64,000 nucleotides of DNA from Urechis unicinctus (taxonomy: Eukaryota > Annelida > Polychaeta > Xenopneusta > Urechidae), in NCBI GenBank assembly GCA_034190875.2, contig CM067346.1, positions 9,105,883 to 9,169,882 on the forward strand. Reading direction: 5' to 3'. Position numbers and translations under genes: made by a program. The notes beneath the pieces are model-generated. The model had not been told where the DNA came from, made no database searches, and worked only from the letters and a program-made list of their open reading frames with translations. This document shows, one piece after another, positions 34,666-53,850 of this stretch. Position 1 is the first letter of the stretch. Every line of letters starts with the position of its first letter.

Positions 34666-37344
34666 TTAACATTATTGAAATATATCTATTTGCCTGTGCC
34701 GTTAGCATTTTGTTTGCTCTGATTCGGTAATTTTATGTTTAACATTAACGCAAATACATCTGCAGTGTGTATGTTATTGTATCTTCGCTCGCTAACGAAA
34801 AAAGGTATTAATAAAGAGCCATTAGCAATTTTCAGTGTACACCATTGAATGTATTGTACTGGCGACATCTCCATTTGTGTGATCGCATTTATAATATTAC
34901 AGTAGCGACGTGACCGTCTGTGTTATTCGACACCACAATTGGTGAATCGGATCGAGCAGTTCGGTCCGCCAAGTAAGTAACTTTCTTGGCCTGGGGAGTC
35001 GATGTGATTAAATCATCTTTTTTCAGCTGTATGTGTGTTTGCTGACCTACGAGTGCCATCAGTCCTCGCAGCTGACTGGGTTAGCAAAGATGGCTCAATC
35101 ATTCGCCATCAGACAAAGCATATCACATTATACAATCATATCCACAGTGTATGCTAGTAGTACGTTAAATGATCTGCATTATATTAATGATATCATATCT
35201 AATAATAGTGCATATTGTATCCACTGCTATGGAAAAATTCCAAATATCGACGATTAAAAATCATGTTTGTGTCACATCCAGTAAATGATAAATACAAAAA
35301 GTGGCAAATATATATGTCGTAGAGAGCTTTGTCAAAAACAGCAACCGCGAGAATAACCGCCAGAGCTAAAAACTGATAATCATGGAATAGAATCGACATG
35401 GTACCTTCTCCCACTTAGGCGTTCTAATGTGATTGGCATTTATGTGACTCCCATGTATTAATTGTAAGTTTATTTGATTTACTCAGGTGGTTTTAGTGCC
35501 AGTGTTAGTGGCAAGTAAATATAGCACCCAAATTACAGCTCGAGTCACAGACTTATGTGCATGCAGCCCTTGATAGTCATGACGGGCAGAACGACGTTGG
35601 TGATAATCATTGTCTACGAGCCAAACCAAACATAGGCATTGGATTCAATCATTTTTCATCTCTCCAAACATAACGAGACACACTGTAGAATCTTGTTGTC
35701 TGCTTTCAGTTTGGCGACATCTGTGTTTGCACGACATACTACCTCAATTGGTCCTTTAGGGAGTTGACAAAACCCTGCTAACCATTATTGCGTCACTATG
35801 AGTCAGTCTTGTCATACATGTAAAGATTTGCTACTTGAGTGACATTTTCAGAGACAAAGAGATGATCCACCGCTGCATAATATCGGCAAGTTTCAATTTC
35901 ATTGCATATAAGCTAATAAACAGCTTCCATTATTCTAGTCCACATCTTCATTAGTCACGCATCAGGAACATCATAAAGATGTGGATCTTTATCGCAAGCT
36001 ATGCACATTTTTGTCACTGCCTTCACTAGGGAGTCTAATTAACGATACTAACAAGTTTGCAAAAAGACTGTAAACGGGATATAAATGACTTGTATTTACG
36101 GCATGTCACCATTGGGGCATTAATAACCTGAAAAGAGGAGCAGATTCTGATCGGGTTGGCATATATTAAAACAAAATTATTGTAACATCTGTACCCCCTC
36201 CTCCCCAAACACACTCAATTTTTTACTCTCATCCCCCACGACAAGCATATATGCACATAAGATAATTTCTAATATAGAAGTTAAAATCGCCATACTGTTG
36301 TTAATGTTTCATATATTGAGTACAACTGACAATCGCGGATTGCAGACCGGATTAGTTAAGAAATAAACTTTGCTTTGTGCTTACAATAATGCCCATACAC
36401 TAATCTAAATGTATCACACATTGAACAATGGCATAAATGAAGATGATAGCACAACTATCTCAGCTTCAGTAGAGCCTTTCATTTATTGTTTGTCAGCATC
36501 ATCTAGTGATTTCAATGCGGAGCAGACGAATAGGTTATTAGTGCTACAGATACCATTATACCTAGCTGGGCCAATGCCTTCGACGTAACAGTGGCGATAT
36601 TCATTCGTTGTTCCAACCATATATTAATTAAGAAATAAAGCACTTGATCAAACATATTGCCGTAGCGATCCAATTGCTTGAATGGGTTGTTAAATTATAT
36701 TAGCGATATCGACTGATATATATTTCCAGATATCGGCTGCGCTCTACAATAGAGGTGTCTCTAACGATATGTGTATGTTGACCAATGTTTATTCCCAACG
36801 TTTGCTTCCATTGTGTTTTTTTTTTGGTTATTGCTTTGAATACATTCGTAAAGCGGGGATTGCTAATTTGTAAAATTAAATGGCCCTCATAGATAATTCA
36901 GGATCAAATTAAAATCATACTGAATTATATGATAAATACCGTGCAAAATTGAATTATCATCTTATATGCGTCATGTGCATCTGACCATGCGGGCGGTTTC
37001 TTTTTTTTTGCCCTGTCGTAAATATTTCAATGTTGACTGGGGCAATATTATATATTGCAGACGCAGTGATGACTACCCAACATGACCATGGGCTGAATCA
37101 TTAGGCTTTAGTGTCATGTTCGCCGACCAGGATCAACTCCCGACTCGGAATTATTCAATTTAATATCAGAAAATAATGAACTTAACATGGGCCGAATCGA
37201 GTGTTGGAGAATATACACGATGTTTTAATTTAACGTTGTGCCCACAGGTTTTTGCAGATACTGCGGTATTTTGGACCCTCTCGTGGCTTTGAAAAGATTT
37301 GTTAATTCATGAAAGCGCAGCATCGAAATGATATGTCACCATGA
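34666..37344. other. No feature recognised
   Basis: AT-rich text with only short chance frames. There is a CT-rich patch at 36,190-36,240 and T runs near 36,815 and 36,995. Confidence 0.4.
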
Positions 37345-37530
37345 CGATAATTGATGAGGGCGACCGAGATACCCGTAGAGCTACCCTTTGTAGCGCCACT
37401 GCCGTCTTGCCACGCACTTGTTTCCTCGGCCGAGCTGACAAATGTATCTACAACACCATACCCGCGAGTCACAAGACACGCCACATTCGCTTACAGAGCT
37501 GCAAACGGGACTTTTACTACGTCGCAAGGT
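37345..37530 (+). other. GC-rich exon-like block with a possible splice donor
   Basis: A sharp rise in GC in otherwise AT-rich DNA. The plus frame (from 37,351) reads IPVELPFVAPLPSCHALVSS, AELTNVSTTPYPRVTRHATF and AYRAANGTFTTSQ. At 37,529 the text CGCAAG|GTAATT fits a 5' splice site. The frame continues open to 37,674, while the minus strand is also open for 60 codons. I do not recognise the protein. It could be a single exon of a host gene, a relic of one, or part of a transposon. Confidence 0.3.
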
Positions 37531-40500
37531 AATTTCAGTAGGTTGTCACTCCCTGGAATCAAACTGTTTATGAGGCGGGGCAATTATCTTCCATCCCACC
37601 ACCTTGACAGGCAACGACTTAGTGAATTTCTTTTGGAGCAAATGAAACTATCATTCTCTTGGGAGCGCTCGTAGTTAACTAGTCTACAATCGCAGTTAGT
37701 TTAGTTTATTTCATCATCAAATCCTGGTTGAGTCTGAACGGACTTCATAGTAGCAAGCATTCATATGACCTAAAATACAACAAGCTACCAACACAAGCTT
37801 TGCCTTTGACTACTTACACTATAAGTGGTGTTGTTATAGCGACGATTTTGATATTTAGATTTTACAGGAATTTCAGATAAGGCTAGCTCGCAGCTTTGTC
37901 TATTTTGTACCTATGCTGCAGCTTCGTTTTTGTTTTGGTTCCATAATATTTTGAAGCCAATTCAAGTCACAGCAAATCAGCATTTAATGGAAAAATCAAC
38001 GAATGAAAATTATGGATCGAGCAGCTCACTATTACTTAGAATATCATACGCAAGCTGAATATCGAGTTTGTTAACTAGATAACGATTGAAGGGGTCGTAA
38101 CTGTAGCCGTAAATAGTCACATCTTTTCTTTGATACATTATATTACAACCCATCGGTTAGTTAAATCATAAGTAGTTATTTCAAATGCTTTGCCTTAACG
38201 CGTCATTACATTTCCATTATCTAATGTTCCAAAAGTACAGCTGAATCAATCGCATTAATCGAACCTGCCAATTTAAAAAATGCTAGCACTGCGTTAATTG
38301 CAACCAGGTAGTTATCGTATTCGTAAATTGTCATTTCTGACAACCCACACCACCCGTAGTAGTTTTAAATGGACCATTCGCTCTACAATGATATTTTCTA
38401 TTACTAACAAATACATACTTATCCACAATACACAATAATCGGTCTGATTGAAGTACACTTAAGTATACTAATTGTTGGGTTAACAACGCTACGTTCATAC
38501 TTTAATATATTACATGCTATATTCTCATAATCTCAAGAAGTAACACCTGAATGTGAATGCAGATGGCTTTCGCATTAAATAGGTTTCAATTGTGGTCTAA
38601 AATTCAGGACAGGTGAACGTAATATCGTGTTGGCTTCGGCCAGCATAGCTTTATAATGAATGTTAACAGAACACCGTTATGTAATATGTCACGTCCGTTG
38701 CTGTTGTGCATTGTTCGCAGTCTTTTATGTTCCATGAATATGCAGCCACATCAGCTTGAAAACGCTTGTGCCGACCTTTCTGTATCATTACGTTATGCTG
38801 CAAATGATTAGAAAGCATGATTCATGAACGGCATGGCATTGCCATCACAAAACTATATATTAACACTACCAACTTATTAAAGGAAAACAATGCAATCGGA
38901 AATCATTACGCGGGTTGGGAAAGGCATTACACAAGCCGACATAATTGCAGTATCACCGTTTACCATTTTGGAGGAATTTTGGTTTCGGAGTATAAATAAA
39001 CCACATCACAAAAGTGCTAGATTGATGACCTCCATTAAAAGCAATAATATATACAGCGTTAGTGAACAATTTGCCTGATCTTTCAGAATTTATTGTTCAT
39101 AAATGCCAAGGACTTTGGAACGGATCCTACGACTTAAGTGGAATTTTATTGGAGCAATTCAGATGAAATAAATGCGTTAACATCTGCATCAAGCTTAGCC
39201 AACAGAAATACTTTTATTTTACCAAGCGCAATATGAGTATAATTCGGAAGGTTTTTAACAACATTATTCGACACAGTTTTATAGTTGAACAAGGATTATA
39301 CAAATCGAGTGGGCTGGGGACATGAACACTTGAATTACGATCACAAGCATTTTAGCTCCCAATCAAATCGCCCGTCTGGCGCGTGACGACTTGCGTTTCT
39401 GAAGATAGATCGATAATAACATTTGGGCGTGGCCCAAAAACATCTATGTTAATAGGAAACCGCCCCATATACATTACATCTGCACTAGCTAATGACCATC
39501 CCTGATCGATATAAAAACAAACCGAGATGTAACTGCTGACTAGTGTACACACTTTGGAGCAATTGAATGATATCGTTATCAAGTCTCATAACGAAACACG
39601 ATGCGTTAGCGATTAGATTGAAGTTGTAAGACTAACTAGTGTTGTCGATTTCGGATGATAACCTCGGCCCATCACGCAAAACATACATGTTCGTTTTAGA
39701 GGCATATACCATGTCCGATTGTGTCTGGTTTTTACCCCATGAAACAAAGGAACACTTATTCTGACAATCTGCAATTTCACCGACGGATTCGATGGGGAGT
39801 TGGTGCATAGTGGTTGCAATGAATTTGCAAAAGTGTAAAACTATAACCCCAATGAAATATATTATAATGACAAACATGCAATTAAGCATGTGCTATGTAC
39901 ATACACTTTTATATTCGATTTCCCATTGAGTTGTTCGTTAACCGGGATGAAGACACTGTATATCGCATTTTTAACGGCCCGTTTATACTGTTCTCGCAGC
40001 AATTCCTGACAATATGCCTTACGGTCTAACACTGTCATGTTTGTTCAGGATTTACATGTGAATTACTGTACTTCCAATAATAAATAAGTTTCTAGCGTCT
40101 GCTTAATTCAAGACTAATACTTATCACCATCACATTGGGTACGGGTTATAGCCGACGTAGATCGTCACGCGAGCTTTGTTATAGAGATTGTGATATAAGT
40201 CAAATGCATTATAGCACCAATGGCTGAATAAATTGCAGCGAGACGTTCCTTTTCAAACCAATGTCTTTGTCATTTCCTCCAAACGTGTGCACGCAAACAG
40301 TAGAAATGCTTAAGAGATAATCATCACCAGTTGTTGATCCTCGCGTCGCATTGCATATTTGCTTGAGACGAATGCTTGTTGGTGCATCACATGTGATTAT
40401 GTAAATTATTTGCACAACTACATATAGATATTCACTGTTTCTAAACAAATCCTCTATCTCCCCTATAATGAATTATACGATCAAATGTACCGCACGGGGA

Positions 40501-41088
40501 GCGCATTTGGTGACGTAATAAGCCAGGGAGTGCTCCTAATTTGGTGTATCAGATCTATCGCATAGCCTCATATGTTATTTCACGAGAGTGGTTTCTTCCC
40601 GGTGACTGTGAACATTTTTCTAGTGTGGTTCATATCGGCGAATTATGTATAGCATAATCCTGCGCGAGAATGTATCAACTCGTTTGGTGGCATATAATGC
40701 AGTTGATATATACATTACTGCCATACTAATAATGGTATACCGGCTACAGCACTTGCCAAAGCCCAAAGGGGTTGCGGTTAGGCAATTCGATCTTCAGATT
40801 TTCCAAACGTAATTATATGTAAATATATGTTTATATATGTATTAACTGAAAAGCCACAAATATCGGAATCATAGACAAGATATACTAGACCAAAGGTCAA
40901 TTATGTACATATCTATGGCAGTTCTTTAATGAAATAACAGTAATAACGTTGTGACATAGTCAACAAAAGGCACCCGTCCAAACTAAGTGAATTGCCGGCC
41001 TATCAGACTATCGTCTTAAGTAAGCCAAATTGTGAAAGAATCTGTAAGGTGAAAAAAAAACGTCAGGAATAATCAACTTAATGACCAT
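37531..41088. other. No feature recognised
   Basis: AT-rich text with short frames only (for example 39,613-39,889 minus in two frames). No repeats or domains were recognised. Confidence 0.4.
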
Positions 41089-41340
41089 ATGATGGCTGGT
41101 ACTGGAACAAACGGTCTTGCCGCACTAATTCTCGGATTGGTAAACAATGCCGCAAATAGTATCGGCTCATGGGATTCTGTAAGTGTAATTGATTTGATAT
41201 TTTTAATAGTGTTCGGTAAGGTTCGGCCCAATCGGCTCACTAGCAAACTTATGGCTTCTGGTATCATCGGTGAAGCGATGGGATATATGCTAGCCATAAG
41301 TAGATGGCTTAATAAAGCGTGTAGATTGGCTTGTGTGTGA
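41089..41340 (+). CDS. Unrecognised 83-codon frame near the unit junction
   Basis: It starts MMAGTGTNGLAALILGLVNN and continues GSWDSVSVIDLIFLIVFGKV with a hydrophobic middle, ending at TGA about 70 bases before the next unit begins. The minus strand over the same bases is also open for 100 codons (41,073-41,375: SLLVSRLGRTLPNTIKNIKS). Composition on both strands looks protein-like, and I cannot tell which strand, if either, is real. It has no recognised motif and no partner in the window. Confidence 0.22.
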   Translation: MMAGTGTNGLAALILGLVNNAANSIGSWDSVSVIDLIFLIVFGKVRPNRLTSKLMASGIIGEAMGYMLAISRWLNKACRLACV

Positions 41341-41410
41341 TACCAGATCTTTTTGACACTTAACTTCACCCTCAATCAGTGACTAGCAAGCAAGTCTTTT
41401 ATTCAGGAAA

Positions 41411-47403
<5,993 letters not shown>

Positions 47404-47422
47404 TTAGTCGAATTTCAAAGTC
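47404..47422. other. Paralogous empty site for the Academ insertion
   Basis: Copy B reads 'CTTAGTCGAATTTCAAAG' then 'TCATTAGGTTCAGAAT'. Copy A has 'CTTAGTCAAATA...' before the element and '...TTTCTGAGTCATTAGGTTCAGAAT' after it. Copy B therefore lacks the element plus about 30 bases on its left and 43 on its right. The extra loss could be a separate deletion or a scar from excision. Confidence 0.8.
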
Positions 47423-47472
47423 ATTAGGTTCAGAATATATATTCAAATTCAATTAAATCGACATTGGGATGC

Positions 47473-47738
47473 CAGCCGCAATTATAATATCTATAATGAT
47501 GAAGATGATGGTGTTATTGATTTGTGCTAATAATGCTGAAGATGATGATAATGATGATGATGATGACGACAATGGTGATGATGATGATGATGATATGATG
47601 ATGATGATGATGGTGATGTTAGTGATGGTGGTGGTGATAATGACGATGGTGGTGATGATGGTGATGATACGAAATGATCAACGCAAAATTAAAGTGATCT
47701 TACATCTTACATACTACGATAAATATATTTTGCTGTAA
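47473..47738. repeat. (GAT)n-rich insertion specific to copy B
   Basis: About 266 bases of GATGAT, GACGAC and GGTGAT repeats lie between 'CGACATTGGGAT' and 'GGTTAAGATGCAATTTA'. Copy A has these two flanks directly joined (11,657-11,690). The acidic/Met-rich open frame (47,469-47,738) is the repeat in translation. Confidence 0.88.
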
Positions 47739-49740
47739 TGAAGGTTAAGATGCAATTTATTGAGTACATATTGAACCTTTGGAGACCATGTATATTTGGA
47801 TAACAAAATTAGATATATATACCTGGATAGTTACATCGTTATTTTGCATTAAGCGCATTTCGCCACGTATTTCATTGCCGCATCGTGACAAAAATGAAGA
47901 TTATGTTTATCTATATCAAAGATCCCGTGCAAAATAATACCATGCGCAATTCATCATCCAGTTGTACTTAAGACTTTGCCGCGGTGCATTTGAACTATAC
48001 AATATTTTGAGTTAACCTGTAAAGAAGATGATCAGTTGATAGCCTCAGCATTAACGCCTTGCTGCCTTTGTGCTACTGTCACGGAATGTCACTAGGTTTA
48101 GTTTTCTTTTCGTCTCATAGACATCGACAAAGCATACCAGACAGCCCAACACATCAAACAAATGACTGCTGCTTTACAAAGCAATCACAATGAAACCAAA
48201 TATAATCTTTTTATTCAAATGTCCGTCAAATTTATATTTGTTGGAGAATTTATTTCTAAAAGAACACAAATGCTGCCAAATACGCTAATATTCATACATC
48301 GAAATACTGTTTGATGGTTTCCGGGCAGGCTTTATACTAATTATCTAGTTTTTTTTTCATTGAAGTGAGCAGTAGCTTTTTGATGAACATGTTTTTGCTT
48401 ATTAATTATTGTGATAACATGGTAGTTGCTCATTTTGAAGCTGTAGGCATTATCATTACGTCCTCTTACGATCCACAAATCGCATTAAATCATGCAACCA
48501 ATTAATCATTGCCGTGCTGCTTCATCAATTATACATAATTGGGCCACATCTAGCCATATACCCGAACATTTCACACCTGCTACTAAAATATTACCAATAA
48601 GCTATGTTGATATAGATACATCTATGGCTTAAACAAATAGCGAACCTAGTCTGCGAAATAAAATGACTAACGTAAACGACCATTTGATTTGTGTTTTGTG
48701 CATTTATATGTAGCCGGTATTTGTGCCCGAAAGATTATTTCGCTGTATTATTTATCATCGTAATGTCACAACGCAGTGCGTTTTTCATATTTGATGTAAA
48801 AGCTTTGCATATCTATTTCCTCTGTTCTACATTGCTTGTCTATGTGTAAGATCCGATGAAATAATTGGATACGCCCTTGCCAAAGAGGATGGGCATTGTT
48901 GGCAATGGTTTTAGCAAATTTGTGCCGTCGAAAATGGACAAGCAACCATCAAGTGTGCTTTATGCGCTACAAAAAACTGCTGGTGGCCAAGCCAAAAAGA
49001 TATTAATGTTTTCTGAATATAATTTCGTCGCACAGATTTTCCACTTTATGCATAGTCACACCGGCTAGGTGTACAGCATCTTTTTACGTAACGCTCACAT
49101 GCATATCAAGGGATCATTTGCCAATGTCCAATCGACTTGTCATAACAACTGCACCAATTGATAGATGATTTTCAGCCACCTGTATATTTATGCAAAATCA
49201 ATATGATATAAGTGTGTTGAATAACACTCATCAGTTAACCGCGTGTACTCGTGGACATATAACAGGGGCATTAAACGATACATTCGAAATATATGTGCAA
49301 AATAGTTTGGCTAGCCACCACGAGAGACAGACATGTCGATTATTAGTCGCCTGTCCACTTTGTACCCTTAATATACACATATATAGACCTGCGCCATTAG
49401 AACAAACTAACGCAGCGAATACTAGGACCTGTATAAACTAATTTTGCTCATTTATTTGGCAGGAGAAATCATCGGCAATGATATTTCGCACAATTGTTCT
49501 TCAAAATTACCGATGCTTTGATATCATTCTTTATTTATGAACGTTTGAGTGGCATCGTATTGGTTTGTGATGTTTAAGATAACGGAGTGAAAATCGTTGA
49601 AGCTCATTGAAGTATTGGTCATTATAAACCTTTCTCCGGTTTCATGGGAGACATCAAATGCGGTATTGGATTTGCATATATGCCTCCAAACTGGGCAAAC
49701 ACGAAAACCGATGTAAACCGAACATCGCCAGATTATTGAT
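47739..49740. other. Non-coding duplicated stretch
   Basis: Partner of 11,670-13,830. It lacks some copy-A text near 12,120-12,420. The insert at 48,887-49,063 is listed separately. Confidence 0.5.
48887..49063 (+). other. Copy-B-only insert that is open and protein-like
   Basis: About 177 bases placed inside 'CCTTGCCAAAGAG|CTAGGT', which are joined in copy A (12,953-12,968). The plus frame (48,865-49,068) reads GNGFSKFVPSKMDKQPSSVL then YALQKTAGGQAKKILMFSEY and ends at TAG. The composition (Lys, Gln, Ser, Phe) is unusually protein-like for this window. I recognise no family. It might be an inserted transposon or exon fragment. Confidence 0.25.
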
Positions 49741-49741
49741 A

Positions 49742-49826
<85 letters not shown>

Positions 49827-49857
49827 TATATATATAGATATATAGATATATATATAT

Positions 49858-49898
<41 letters not shown>

Positions 49899-49934
49899 TA
49901 TATATATATATATATATATCTATATATATATATA

Positions 49935-49988
<54 letters not shown>

Positions 49989-50010
49989 CTCTATTTATAT
50001 ATTTATATAT
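49741..50010. repeat. (TA)n with GA and GATA interruptions
   Basis: About 270 bp of (TA)n broken by GAGA, TAGATA and CTCTA blocks. There is no clear copy-A counterpart at this point. Confidence 0.95.
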
Positions 50011-50604
50011 AATGCATACAAATGCGACTATTATGGATGGGTAGCACACATATTAGGGACGGAGGCAACGAAACATATATTCAATATGATGATCATTTCT
50101 TGTTTGCTGTTGGTCTGTCAGTAACATGTTTCGGTTTCGTAAACTTATTTTTGATTTTAATTGTTTTAAACTTAATATATGTTCCAAAATATTTTGGGTG
50201 TACCATTATCGTCGACATGCCTACCATTATCCGACATGCCTAAGCATCTCGGTTTGTCCAGACGATTATAAGTCTGGCTCCAGCTCATTGGAAAACGTCG
50301 AAACCAAATATCAATCCTTTTTTTTTCGTCTATCGAATGTCACGTGGATAGGATATATTCACGAAGGAAATAATTCTAAACAATATGCCAGAAGTTGGAA
50401 TAATGATATATAGGATAATATCGAGATACAAGCTGTTTAAGGCAGATGACCAAAAATGTCGTCTATCTAATGTATAAAATTTGAAAAACGCCCCTAAACA
50501 ATTCCCGCGCGATTCATGAGCCAAAATCATTCAATGGATAAAAATGAATGGAGATAATGTACATTGTAGCATCACTTTTAAATAAAAAATTGTACAATAA
50601 AGCA
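50011..50604. other. Copy-B-only spacer between two TA arrays
   Basis: Short frames on the plus strand (50,022-50,243, with a hydrophobic stretch FVNLFLILIVLNLIYV; and 50,126-50,413) are unrecognised. There is no copy-A partner, because A has a single TA array here. Confidence 0.35.
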
Positions 50605-50681
<77 letters not shown>

Positions 50682-50683
50682 TA

Positions 50684-50735
<52 letters not shown>

Positions 50736-50742
50736 TTATATA

Positions 50743-50774
<32 letters not shown>

Positions 50775-50834
50775 AATATTTAAATTTATGTGTATATATA
50801 TATATATTATATGTATATATATATATATACATAT

Positions 50835-50872
<38 letters not shown>
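50605..50872. repeat. (TA)n microsatellite, interrupted
   Basis: Counterpart of 14,752-14,870, longer and with ATTTATA and TGTATA interruptions. Confidence 0.95.
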
Positions 50873-50874
<2 letters not shown>

Positions 50875-52874
50875 CGACATAGTTGCAGTTGCAATCAAAT
50901 ATATGTTGTCTTTTTACCATGTAGAAAACGTTAACTGTGAGCACTTATATGTGGTTTACCTTGCTTTTGCCTTGTTTGCTGTTTCTTTTTTGGCGCAATG
51001 TTGCGAAATTATCGGTATTTATTTCAGCTGACTACTACTGCATTCGTGCGATCCCTTCTGTGAAGCGAATTGTATTTGATCTCTTAATGCAGCTGTGCCA
51101 CACTAGGTATATTTCTCATCCTCATCGGCTGTTGTTGCCTTCATATCGTCGACCTCAAAAGCTAGATCTGAGAGGAATTTGTATGTTGCACTCTTTTTGA
51201 TTGCATTCGATTTTAGTTATGCATAAATAACTCTGGTAAATGGCAGAAGCATGATACAACTGTTGCATATTAGCGATACGTAACCCATTCGGTGGACATA
51301 ACATCTGTGATGGTGCTTTCCTGAGAGAGCGATGTGTAACTTCCATCATTCAAAGTGCTGATCCTCCATCGTAGCAAAAAACCGATGGGATGTACACACA
51401 AGTAACATTGGCAATGCAATGCACACATTCGTTCCAATCATCAAGCTTCAAAACATTAAACTTAACAAACGGAAAGAAGGACAAAGGATAATCATATTGC
51501 TTAACTATAATAATATACACCTCTGTGTAAGGTATCTTTGGTTACGAAGATTGCAGTTGGAAAGCCCTCGAACATTTTTTTTGCATATAGGACATATCAC
51601 ACACGAATGTACTTCCACGATGCCAGGATTTCGAGATTAGATCCAGAATATTTTACGACGGATTCTTTATGAAACGTATTGTTATATAACAAGTGACGGT
51701 TTTTTACCATCATTAATTGTTAGCTATAAGTTTGTGAAATTATATGGTTGCATCAAGTTATTGTCAACATAAATCACACTTTAATAAGAGGGAATGTTTA
51801 TGAATTAAACTATTGTTATTCTCAATTACTTATCAAGTCATATAAGTGAATCGTGTATTTTAGTTAGGTAAACAGACTAGCGGAAACATCTGCTTCCCCC
51901 GAAATTTAAATCCTGCATAATACTATTGTGGAAGATTGCTTGGTAATTAAAGTTGGTGAGATTATCTTAGTTACACGTAAGTGAAACAGCCAATTCATGG
52001 AATTGAACCAACAAGCTGTTGAAGGATAGGCGAAGAATTATGCCTTTAAGTCTCTGAGAATAGCTCAGACTTTATTTAGAGTAACACTATTTGGTCATTT
52101 CAAATAAGTGATAATGTCGATCTCTGTTCATCGGCTACTTTTCGCACAATCCATTTATTTAACCAATATTCGCATGATCGGACAGGCTATTTGTTAGTCA
52201 AAATAGGAACTGCTGTTATTTCGACGTCCTATACCTAGTATCTGGTGTGACGAGTTGCAATTTGATTCAACCATTGCCTTAGAAAAACCCTTCATGGAAT
52301 GCTCATAAGAAATTTACACTCTTTGTTAAAGTTCCTGGCCCTGAATACACAAATTCTGGATGGAAATCTATCCGTGGTCAATGCTATAAATACTACTAAT
52401 CTCAAATTAAAGGTAATGATAATATAAAGCCGACTGCGGTATACTGATTGTGTCCTATTGTTTTGCAGTACATCGTCGCAAGGGAGCATAAAGACCTGGG
52501 ACAAGATACATGATATCGCCTTTCTGCATTAACGATAATTCTCAAGGGAATGCTTCAAGGCACAGATATTTCCACTAATGCTAACAATATCTTGCGAATG
52601 AAATTAAACCTATAAGACGCTAAAAGGGAAATGTCTTTAGTGGCCGACATTCTGCTTTGAACGTTTTGTCATTTACGCATTGAATGCAAATTAATGTCGT
52701 TGCGAGCTCGTTATATTTCAATTTAGCGCCAATGTATCTAAATGAAAATTATATGACAAGCAAATAAGTTAAAACATCAACCATAGTTAATGCAGAGAGC
52801 ATTAAGCGATATAACTTTAATATCACTCAACAGAAAAATATATATATTATATCCAAAAGGCACCATGGCAATCG
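50873..52874. other. Non-coding duplicated stretch
   Basis: Partner of 14,871-17,151. No gene was recognised. Confidence 0.5.
52413..52800. repeat. Diverged internal repeat, member 2, copy B
   Basis: Copy-B counterpart of 16,714-17,080. It shares the landmarks 'AATATAAAGCCGACT', 'CAATATCTTGCGAATGAAATT' and 'TTTGTCATTTACGCATTGAA', and lies just upstream of the copy-B gypsy relic. Confidence 0.6.
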
Positions 52875-53090
52875 ATGAAGGGCAAACGCAACGCCAGGCT
52901 TCTTGGAATCGTTTTATGCTTACAGCGAGCCCGTGACCTACTTTATAGGCCTGGTATATCAGCAGAAATTAATAGCTATGTGGAGACCTGTCGAGTATCC
53001 TGTTCGTACCCAGTCAAGCTACCTCCGGAAATAACAATCTTCTATGAAAATCACCAGGCACGCCATATTAGTGAGATAACTAACAGTTAA
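52875..53090 (+). pseudogene. Ty3/gypsy integrase zinc-binding relic, copy B
   Basis: Partner of 17,152-17,352. It reads LGIVLCLQRARDLLYRPGIS, AEINSYVETCRVSCSY and [19 protein letters not shown]. It keeps the spacing between the PG motif and the cysteines better than copy A, which has lost a few residues there. However, it has Arg where copy A has the conserved Trp of YWPG, and CRVSC where copy A keeps C-x2-C. The frame ends at a TAA just before a long (CA)n(TA)n compound repeat, the same edge as in copy A. The fragment is dead. The family call rests on the RARxLLYWPG pattern. Confidence 0.72.
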
Positions 53091-53104
53091 ACCATCCAAC
53101 ACAA

Positions 53105-53400
<296 letters not shown>

Positions 53401-53411
<11 letters not shown>

Positions 53412-53850
53412 GTGTGTGTATGTATATGCATATACATTGCTACAATTCAAGACAATGAATATGAGGATTAAAGATCGCATAATTTTCATTTAATGGTCTG
53501 GAGTTTGACTTTTAGCGTGTTTGGTGCAGCCTCATAATACTTGCTTTGCTGATTATTGTGCTTTCCGCACGCACCGCAAAACAATAATTCAAAATGTTGA
53601 AATCGATTTTCCGATTCGGGACACTTGTGAAAGCAACTTATTCATGAGGACTGCCATGAAAAGACATAGTTGCAAGCTGCCGAATTGGCTCGGAAATATT
53701 TCTTCTTAGATACGTTGAGTACAAAGAAATCGTTTTAATCTGAGAATGTGTGATATATAAGTCTAGGGTAACGAGTCCCAAACTGTACATAAGCCATACT
53801 GAACGTACATAACTGGCCACAATAGTATTGACCATTAGTAAAAGCTATCT
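53401..53850. other. Copy-B-only segment
   Basis: No partner in copy A, which instead continues into further TA/TCTA repeats. The frames at 53,521 and 53,638 overlap on opposite strands and are unrecognised. Confidence 0.4.

Noticed and set aside
47469-47738. Asp/Met-rich acidic protein
   Set aside because: Translation of a (GAT)n insertion that is missing from copy A.
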